From Subtercola vilae (GTDB taxonomy: Bacteria > Actinomycetota > Actinomycetes > Actinomycetales > Microbacteriaceae), in the NCBI RefSeq assembly GCF_004923255.1, contig NZ_QYRT01000027.1, positions 1 to 50,882 on the forward strand: a DNA stretch of 50,882 nucleotides. Reading direction: 5' to 3'. The position numbers were made by a program, and so were the translations under genes. This document shows, one piece after another, positions 49,355 through 50,882 of the stretch. Numbering within the stretch: the first letter of the stretch is position 1; each line of letters begins with the position of its first letter. The notes beneath the pieces are model-generated. The model was not told the origin of the DNA. It was given only the letters and a program-made list of their open reading frames with translations, and did no database searches.

Positions 49355-49984
49355 TCAATCGAAAATCGGCTCGCGGGTACGGCTGCGCTTCAGCTCGAAG
49401 AAGCCGTCGTAGTTCGCTGCGGCGACCACGGCGTCCCACAAAGCCAGCGCCTGCTCGCCCTTCGGGGCAGGAGAGATGACCGGGCCGAAGAATCCGACCC
49501 CATTCACCGCAATCACCGGCGTACCGACGTCTTGCCCGACGAGATCGATTCCCGCGAAATGCGACGCGCGCAGCTCGTCGTCGAAACGATATGGGTTCGC
49601 TTCGGGGTCGGCCGGGGCATCCTGAATCAGCTGGGCAGGAAGGCCGACCTCGGCCAAGGCCTCGCTGATCACAGCATCGACGTCGGTGCGTTGCTGAAGA
49701 TGGATGCGCGTTCCGAGTGCGTCGTACAGCGGCTTCACCACACCGTCACCGTGTAACTCCTTGGCCGCGGCGACTACTTGGGCGTATCGAAGGGCCCGCG
49801 GGAAGAAGGCGCGGTAACTCTCAGAAACATCATTGTTCTCGTTCAGAATCGCCAGACTCATGATGTGCCAGTTGACATCGAGGTCACGATGAGAGGCGAC
49901 TTCGTCGACCCATCTGCTTGTCATCCATGCCCACGGGCACGAGGGATCGAACCAGAAGTCGACACGTGTAGTTGTATTAGCCAT
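49355..49984 (-). CDS. Rv2466c-like mycothiol-dependent DsbA-fold oxidoreductase, monothiol form
   Basis: The 209-aa cytoplasmic protein matches the mycothiol-dependent nitroreductase/reductase family typified by Rv2466c: VDFWFDPSCPWAWMTSRW near the start, a helical insertion and GTPVIAVNG with the cis-Pro before the last strands. The redox motif is CPWA, so the first Cys is kept and the resolving Cys of CPWC is replaced by Ala. ATG 49984 is chosen (Met in MANTTTRV); an upstream TTG extends by two codons. GAACAT lies 6 bp upstream. Divergent from yceI. Confidence 0.87.
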   Translation of the reverse strand: MANTTTRVDFWFDPSCPWAWMTSRWVDEVASHRDLDVNWHIMSLAILNENNDVSESYRAFFPRALRYAQVVAAAKELHGDGVVKPLYDALGTRIHLQQRTDVDAVISEALAEVGLPAQLIQDAPADPEANPYRFDDELRASHFAGIDLVGQDVGTPVIAVNGVGFFGPVISPAPKGEQALALWDAVVAAANYDGFFELKRSRTREPIFD

Positions 49985-50082
49985 AACCAAATGTTCTCAC
50001 TTGCGGAATAAAGTTTTGCCTTGATGCATTTGTATGAAGTAACGTTGTATCTACAAGTAATGTCTTCGAGAAACGAGAAATC

Positions 50083-50637
50083 ATGACCGACACGTACGAG
50101 ATCCCCGGACACAAAGCTGGCACCTGGACCATCGACCCCTCACACAGCGAGGTCTCCTTCAGTGTTCGCCACCTGCTCATCAGCAAGGTCAAGGGCAAAT
50201 TCGAGAAGTTCGACGCCACCTTTGTGACCGGCGAGAGCCCCCTCGACACCAAGCTCACCGCCACCGCCGAGGTCGAGTCGATCAACACCGGTGACGCCAA
50301 CCGCGACGGCCACCTGCGTACCAACGACTTCTTCAACGCTCCCGAGTTCCCCACCCTCTCGTTCGTTTCGACGAGCGTCGCACCCAAGAAAGACGACCTC
50401 GAGGTCACGGGTGACCTGACCATCAAGGGCGTCACCAAGTCGGTCGTCTTCGACGTCGAGTTCGGCGGCTTCGGCAACGACCTCTACGGCAACTACAAGC
50501 TCGGTCTGACCGCCAAGACGGTCATCAACCGCAACGACTTCGGTGTCAACTGGAACGCTCCGCTCGAAGCTGGCGGAGTTCTCGTCGGCGACGACGTCAC
50601 CATCACCATCGACCTGCAGGCTTCGCTTCAGGCGTAG
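50083..50637 (+). CDS. YceI family lipid-binding protein
   Basis: The 184-aa lipocalin-like beta-barrel binds isoprenoid or amide lipids in known members. Family features are WTIDPSHSEVSFSVRHL at the start, KVKGKFEKFDATF, ANRDGHLRTNDFFNAPEFPT, LTIKGVTKSVVFDVEF and NRNDFGVNWN. There is no signal peptide, so it is probably cytoplasmic, unlike E. coli YceI. GAGAAA precedes the ATG by a few bases. A terminator follows. Confidence 0.93.
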   Translation: MTDTYEIPGHKAGTWTIDPSHSEVSFSVRHLLISKVKGKFEKFDATFVTGESPLDTKLTATAEVESINTGDANRDGHLRTNDFFNAPEFPTLSFVSTSVAPKKDDLEVTGDLTIKGVTKSVVFDVEFGGFGNDLYGNYKLGLTAKTVINRNDFGVNWNAPLEAGGVLVGDDVTITIDLQASLQA

Positions 50638-50654
50638 CTTTTCACGTTTCTCCG

Positions 50655-50689
50655 GCCGCCGATCAGATCACTCTGGTCGGCGGCTTTTT
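50655..50689 (+). terminator. intrinsic terminator of yceI
   Basis: A 13-14 bp stem starts with GCCGCCGA (50655-50662) pairing with TCGGCGGC (50677-50684), extends inward to 50667/50672 with a TCAC loop and is followed by T5. Confidence 0.9.
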
Positions 50690-50730
50690 CGTGCCCGGGT
50701 GCGGGTTGGGGGGTCTGCGGGTCGGGTGTC

Positions 50731-50754
50731 GAAAAGAATTTTGAGATTCTTTTC
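50731..50754. repeat. AT-rich 9-bp inverted repeat upstream of the last gene
   Basis: GAAAAGAAT (50731-50739) and ATTCTTTTC (50746-50754) are perfect arms with a 6-bp TTTGAG spacer. It stands out in GC-rich DNA and lies about 65 bp before the next start codon, so it may be an operator. Confidence 0.5.
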
Positions 50755-50818
50755 TGTGGGGGTCGTTATGGGCCTGATTTGTTGAGTGAATGTCAGTGGT
50801 TGGTGGTTGACTTGGGTC

Positions 50819-50882
50819 ATGAATGAATCGCCCACCACTTCGCCTGCTGCTGACGGGGCTGCCTTTGATGAGGTGGTTGGTG
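50819..50882 (+). CDS. 5' end of an unidentified gene
   Basis: An ATG opens a frame of at least 21 codons running off the window (NESPTTSPAADGAAFDEVVG). The local sequence is richer in T and in GGTTG words than its surroundings. The start resembles those of DUF222/HNH endonuclease-type genes common in Microbacteriaceae, but too little is visible to assign it. No clear Shine-Dalgarno is present; TTGACT occurs 7 bp upstream. Confidence 0.4.
   Translation, partial: MNESPTTSPAADGAAFDEVVG

Overview
The window is high-GC, gene-dense actinobacterial chromosome. Gene order (ileS-folC-DUF4233-ndk, rne, rplU-rpmA-obgE-proB-proA, nadD-rsfS-tRNA-Ala), GTG starts, 4-bp GTGA/ATGA gene overlaps and hallmark families (DUF4233, DUF4031, DUF3054, the DUF3516 helicase, an Rv2466c-like thioredoxin-fold protein, a LAATG sortase substrate) point to Microbacteriaceae. 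Family identities come from motif recognition by eye, not from a search.

Region 1 (1-19.2 kb) is the core block. It opens with a broken HAD-phosphatase fragment abutting a TetR regulator. A translational-type T-box with an ultrashort stem I then precedes ileS, followed by folC (with a long acidic N-terminal extension), a DUF4233 membrane protein and ndk. A VKOR gene converges on ndk. Next come rne with a long leader and a possible leader peptide, DUF4031, rplU-rpmA behind a clear sigma-A promoter and structured leader, a strong terminator with a duplicated tail, obgE-proB, proA, a small membrane protein, nadD, an unknown membrane-anchored protein, rsfS and tRNA-Ala(GGC) with its terminator.

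Region 2 (19.2-30.2 kb) is accessory: a flavin/deazaflavin oxidoreductase remnant, DUF805 and DUF4190 membrane proteins, a three-gene hydrolase operon, a His-rich membrane-anchored protein, a fused asymmetric ABC exporter, an IolC C-terminal-like aldolase-fold protein and a cell-wall-anchored SGNH hydrolase.

Region 3 (30.2-35.8 kb, minus strand) is a run of five genes: a TPR-AAA+ ATPase, two paralogous TPR membrane proteins, a membrane-anchored thioredoxin-fold protein without the CxxC, and a VanZ protein. Its first three genes are my best candidate for an undescribed multi-protein system. DUF6855 follows.

Region 4 (35.9-50.9 kb) is mixed metabolism and envelope: PhzF, a phosphopantetheinyl transferase, a coupled 92-aa/HAD pair, an FAD oxidoreductase, DUF3054, a zinc-motif SDR lacking the catalytic Tyr, an LLM flavin monooxygenase, a SKI2-like helicase, a UbiA prenyltransferase, a lipoprotein polysaccharide deacetylase, a coiled-coil transglycosylase-like protein, the Rv2466c-like protein, YceI and the start of one more gene.

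The most consistent cross-window signal is a TANNNT-like hexamer exactly 6 bp (once 7 bp) before the start codon of about a dozen genes, mostly without a Shine-Dalgarno, which predicts many leaderless mRNAs. I saw no CRISPR array, prophage, IS element, rRNA or origin.
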